8,646 nt of DNA, from NCBI GenBank assembly GCA_028821815.1, contig JAPKEY010000055.1, forward strand, positions 1 to 8,646. The letters are read 5' to 3'. How positions within the stretch are numbered: the stretch's first letter is position 1; the number at the start of each line of letters is the position of its first letter. The translations under genes and the position numbers were made by a program. Of the stretch, positions 6,036 to 8,646 are shown piece after piece. This DNA is from Candidatus Poseidoniales archaeon. Lineage in GTDB: Archaea > Thermoplasmatota > Poseidoniia > Poseidoniales > Thalassarchaeaceae. Below the pieces are notes generated by a model. It was given only the letters and a program-made list of their open reading frames with translations, had not been told where the DNA came from and made no database searches.

Positions 6036-7259
6036 TTAATCACCAACCGTTGTGGAGACAGGTAAACGTATGCCAGCGTCGTAATCATCATCTTCAAAGC
6101 GCCTGAATTTAGTATAATTTGAATTCCTTTGAACTGGCAGTCCTTTCGCTTCGACGATAAACTTCGTTAGTTGGGATTTCGAATATCCTACGACTGATTT
6201 TGAACCCGCCTCGTGCATGATCTCCTCGTGCCCAACCGTACCATCAAAATCGTCAGCCCCATGGTGTAAAGCCAATTCAGACATATAATCGCCAATATTC
6301 ATCCTGTATGCCTTGATATGGGGAATGTTATCTAACATTAACCTAGATACTGCGATCATGCGTAATACTTCATTCCCACTGGCCAATTGTGCCTCCGGAA
6401 GCCTTGAGTTATCGGGCAAATATGGATAAGGAACAAAACATTGGAATCCGGATGTTTCATCCTGTAATTCTCGTAATTTACATAAATGTAAAATCCGTTG
6501 TTCAATTGATTCTATCGTACCAAATAACATGGTGCAGTTGGTTGGCATACCGATTGAATGTGCATCTCTGTGAATAGAGATATACTCGTCACTAGATTCC
6601 TTACCATGACAGATGATGTCGCGAACTGCATCGTCAAGAATTTCGGCACCACCCCCTGGTAATGAGTCTAATCCTGAGTTTTGCAAACGGGATAATAATG
6701 CTCGTGGACTGATTCCGCTTACTTCTGCAATATGCTTGACTTCAACAGCTGAGAGTGATTTGATATGGATATGGGGGAACTCTTTCTTTACATTAGAGAA
6801 TAGTGATTCATAGAAGGAAACATCCCATTCAGGATGAAGACCACCTACTGTATGAACTTCATCTATGATATTTTCATAGGGGCGAATTCGTTCGATAAAT
6901 TCGTTAATACTCAAAGCATACGCATCTTTTGCTTTGGGTCCACGCCGAAAGGCACAGAACTTACAAGCCAATGTACAGATGTTTGTTTGATTCACATGCA
7001 GATTTGAATTGAAGAATACTTGATTATCAAACCGTGCATTCCTCGATGTAGTTGCTAGTGAAGCCACAACATTGAGATCGGGATAGTTCCACAGCAATAT
7101 TCCTTGTTCTACAGTCAAGTGCTTTCCATTACGAAGAGAATCCACAATACCACGAAGTTGAACTGGAAATGATTCAGTCACAGGTAGTAATTCATCCAAG
7201 CGTTGGCACCAATCAATGTTGACACCACAAGATTCGATATCTGAAATCCATGACTTCAT
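6036..7259 (-). CDS. mqnE: Aminodeoxyfutalosine synthase MqnE (radical SAM)
   Basis: Radical SAM enzyme joining the MqnA product to the adenosyl part of S-adenosylmethionine to give 6-amino-6-deoxyfutalosine. The 4Fe-4S motif CTLACKFC supplies C95, C99 and C102 (Cx3Cx2C). MqnE-type blocks follow: HTVGGLHPEW (136-145), HIKSLSAVEV (165-174), GLDSLPGGGAEI (196-207), LRELQDETSGFQCFVPY (262-278), RLMLDNIPHIKAY (306-318) and HHGADDFDGTV (332-342), then the C-terminal PVQRNSNY (375-382). The GGLHP and ADDFDGTV blocks favour MqnE over its relative MqnC, whose corresponding first block is QGG(L/V)NP-like. Length 407 is slightly long because of an extra acidic C-terminus (FEDDDYDAG). The start is ATG at 7259, with GGTGA 4 bases upstream overlapping the ATPase stop. 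The gene sits 4 bases after the ATPase gene and abuts mqnA, so the three are very likely co-transcribed. Confidence 0.94.
   Translation of the reverse strand: MKSWISDIESCGVNIDWCQRLDELLPVTESFPVQLRGIVDSLRNGKHLTVEQGILLWNYPDLNVVASLATTSRNARFDNQVFFNSNLHVNQTNICTLACKFCAFRRGPKAKDAYALSINEFIERIRPYENIIDEVHTVGGLHPEWDVSFYESLFSNVKKEFPHIHIKSLSAVEVKHIAEVSGISPRALLSRLQNSGLDSLPGGGAEILDDAVRDIICHGKESSDEYISIHRDAHSIGMPTNCTMLFGTIESIEQRILHLCKLRELQDETSGFQCFVPYPYLPDNSRLPEAQLASGNEVLRMIAVSRLMLDNIPHIKAYRMNIGDYMSELALHHGADDFDGTVGHEEIMHEAGSKSVVGYSKSQLTKFIVEAKGLPVQRNSNYTKFRRFEDDDYDAGIRLPVSTTVGD
6040..6044 (-). promoter_or_regulatory. Shine-Dalgarno deciding the mqnA TTG start
   Basis: GGTGA inside the last codons of mqnE is followed by TTAA and then TTG, the same 4-base spacing as at mqnE and priS. 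This is the main sequence evidence that mqnA initiates separately at TTG. Confidence 0.65.
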
Positions 7260-7263
7260 TCTA

Positions 7264-7268
7264 TCACC
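7264..7268 (-). promoter_or_regulatory. Shine-Dalgarno of mqnE overlapping the ATPase stop codon
   Basis: GGTGA contains the TGA stop of the ATPase gene and lies 4 bases before the mqnE ATG. The overlap suggests termination and re-initiation within one transcript. Confidence 0.7.
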
Positions 7269-8646
7269 TGTTCAATTGTTTTGGTTCCTGCGATCGCCCG
7301 ATAAGTTTCCGAACTTCATCGAAAAAGAATACTCCGGAAGCAGTTGCAAAGACAATCCCCCAATCCTGTAATTCGAGTGGAACCACTGAAAGTAAATCGC
7401 CAATCTCAATACCAATAATTGGGATGGATAACATTGAACCTTGAACCAAGAATAGCAAAAATGCCGCACTGATTGCAAATGAAATTGTAATTGCTTTATT
7501 GTTGAACAATCCCAATTCAAAAATGCTACGATCGGTACTCCTACAGTTGAGTACGTTGAATAATTGAAATAGTACAAACACCGAAAATGCCATTGTCTGC
7601 GCCTTCACAAACCGTTCTCCAGCATCAGCACGCCATTCCTCTTCGATACAATATCCATTCACATCAAGATAGCTTTCTTCTATGCTGCCATCGAATTCAG
7701 TGCATGGTTCCCCACTTGAGATGATCCCTCCTCCTGAAAACCAAAACACAGCAGCTGTACCCAAGAACATCACAATACCGAGCATGATAATTACACTACG
7801 ATCAGAACGATTTGGCAGCGATTCATCTAACTCTCTCGGCGGTTCATTCATCACATCTGCATGCCGTTTCTCTATGCCCAACGCAACAGCAGGTGGCCCA
7901 TCCATCAAAATATTGATTACAAGTAATTGTGTAACTGTCAATGGCAAATTCCAGCCGAACAGGAATGGTGTGATGACAATTAACAAAACAGCCGCTACAT
8001 TGGTGGAAATTTGGTAGCGTACAAAATTACGGATATTGAGATATAATTTCCGCCCCTCTTCTACGGCAGAAACAATATTTGCGAAATTATCATCCTGTAG
8101 TACCATATCAGAGGCGTCTCTAGCAACATCGGTTCCGGTATTGCCCATGGCAACACCAATGTTCGCTTGAGATAGGGCAGGGGCGTCATTATCACCATCA
8201 CCGGTCATAGCTACAACATGACCTTGTACCTGCAATTGCTCAACAATGCGTAATTTTTGATCTGGAGTCACTCTACTAAAGACGGCTATTGTATCCAACC
8301 TTTCTCGTAATTCAATATCGGAACATTCCCTCAATTCTTTACCACTCATGTGGTCCGAATCATCCAACACAATTCCAATTTCCCTACCAACAGCCATCGC
8401 AGTCATACGTTGGTCACCTGTAATCATTGTAACACGAATACCAGCTGCATGGCATTTCGAAATAGAATCTAGAACTTCTGGCCTCGGTGGATCCATAATT
8501 CCCACCAAACCTAAGAATATCATCTCCTCTTCAACGGATTCAACTGAATCAATGTCGACGTCGTCTGATACTCTACGCGCACACAAGGCAAGAACGCGCA
8601 GTGCCCGTGAGGCATATTCCAGGTTAATTTCAGAAATCGTATCCTT
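7264..8646 (-). CDS. P-type cation-transporting ATPase, calcium-type (P2), C-terminal part
   Basis: ATP-driven membrane cation pump; the frame is open to the right edge, so the N-terminal half, including the actuator domain and the phosphorylated DKTG aspartate, is outside the window. In the visible 460 residues: end of the nucleotide domain (YASRALRVLALCARRV), P-domain MITGDQ (TGD about 76-78), the hinge motif TGDGDNDAPAL (from about 148) and AMGNTGTDVARDASDMVLQDDNF. Membrane helices follow, including M5 (STNVAAVLLIV) and M6 (INILMDG, N245 and D249, matching the Asn/Asp calcium ligands of SERCA and plasma-membrane calcium pumps). M5 has Ala where SERCA has a site I Glu, as in one-site calcium pumps. 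M7-M10 follow, with a loop between M7 and M8 holding two Cys (about 315 and 333) and many acids. Calcium is likeliest; another cation is not excluded. It ends 4 bases before mqnE. Confidence 0.92.
   Translation of the reverse strand, partial: KDTISEINLEYASRALRVLALCARRVSDDVDIDSVESVEEEMIFLGLVGIMDPPRPEVLDSISKCHAAGIRVTMITGDQRMTAMAVGREIGIVLDDSDHMSGKELRECSDIELRERLDTIAVFSRVTPDQKLRIVEQLQVQGHVVAMTGDGDNDAPALSQANIGVAMGNTGTDVARDASDMVLQDDNFANIVSAVEEGRKLYLNIRNFVRYQISTNVAAVLLIVITPFLFGWNLPLTVTQLLVINILMDGPPAVALGIEKRHADVMNEPPRELDESLPNRSDRSVIIMLGIVMFLGTAAVFWFSGGGIISSGEPCTEFDGSIEESYLDVNGYCIEEEWRADAGERFVKAQTMAFSVFVLFQLFNVLNCRSTDRSIFELGLFNNKAITISFAISAAFLLFLVQGSMLSIPIIGIEIGDLLSVVPLELQDWGIVFATASGVFFFDEVRKLIGRSQEPKQLNR

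Noticed and set aside
6036..7259. Assignment of the radical SAM gene as MqnC or a cofactor F0 synthase-type enzyme
   Set aside because: GGLHP, LPGGGAEI, LQDETSGFQ and GADDFDGTV are MqnE-type, and the neighbouring mqnA fits MqnE.

Overview
The window reads as archaeal chromosome. The clearest marker is a small (catalytic) subunit of the archaeal/eukaryotic-type DNA primase. Translation signals fit: several starts are preceded by GGTGA, which pairs with the conserved ATCACC at the 3' end of 16S rRNA, while genes that probably open a transcript lack it and have TATA-like elements instead. Futalosine-pathway menaquinone genes, a calcium-type P-type ATPase and a large secreted WD40/thrombospondin-3-like membrane protein would suit a marine Thermoplasmatota (Poseidoniales-like) genome. 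That placement is inference from gene content, not from a phylogenetic marker I could test.

Layout. (1) 1-1793, minus strand: a small zinc-ribbon protein, then the primase subunit priS, then the proline-rich N-terminus of a protein that runs off the left edge. (2) 1897-2766, plus strand: mqnD, divergent from the zinc-ribbon gene. (3) 2767-2940: an intergenic region with TATA-like elements and two perfect palindromes. (4) 2941-5247, plus strand: a 768-residue exported single-pass membrane protein of unknown function. (5) 5244-8646, minus strand: a compact unit of a P-type cation ATPase (its N-terminal part beyond the right edge), mqnE and mqnA. mqnA converges on the membrane-protein gene and overlaps it by four bases.

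How the genes work together. MqnA dehydrates chorismate to 3-[(1-carboxyvinyl)oxy]benzoate. MqnE joins this to S-adenosylmethionine to give aminodeoxyfutalosine. MqnD acts at the last of the early steps, releasing 1,4-dihydroxy-6-naphthoate. The intermediate steps (the nucleosidase/deaminase step and MqnC) are not in this window. mqnE and mqnA are in the same reading frame with only one TAA between them, and mqnA begins with TTG. priS belongs to replication initiation. The ATPase and the membrane protein have no evident functional tie to menaquinone synthesis beyond their position.

I see no rRNA, tRNA, CRISPR array, insertion sequence or integrase. No gap between genes exceeds 174 bases.
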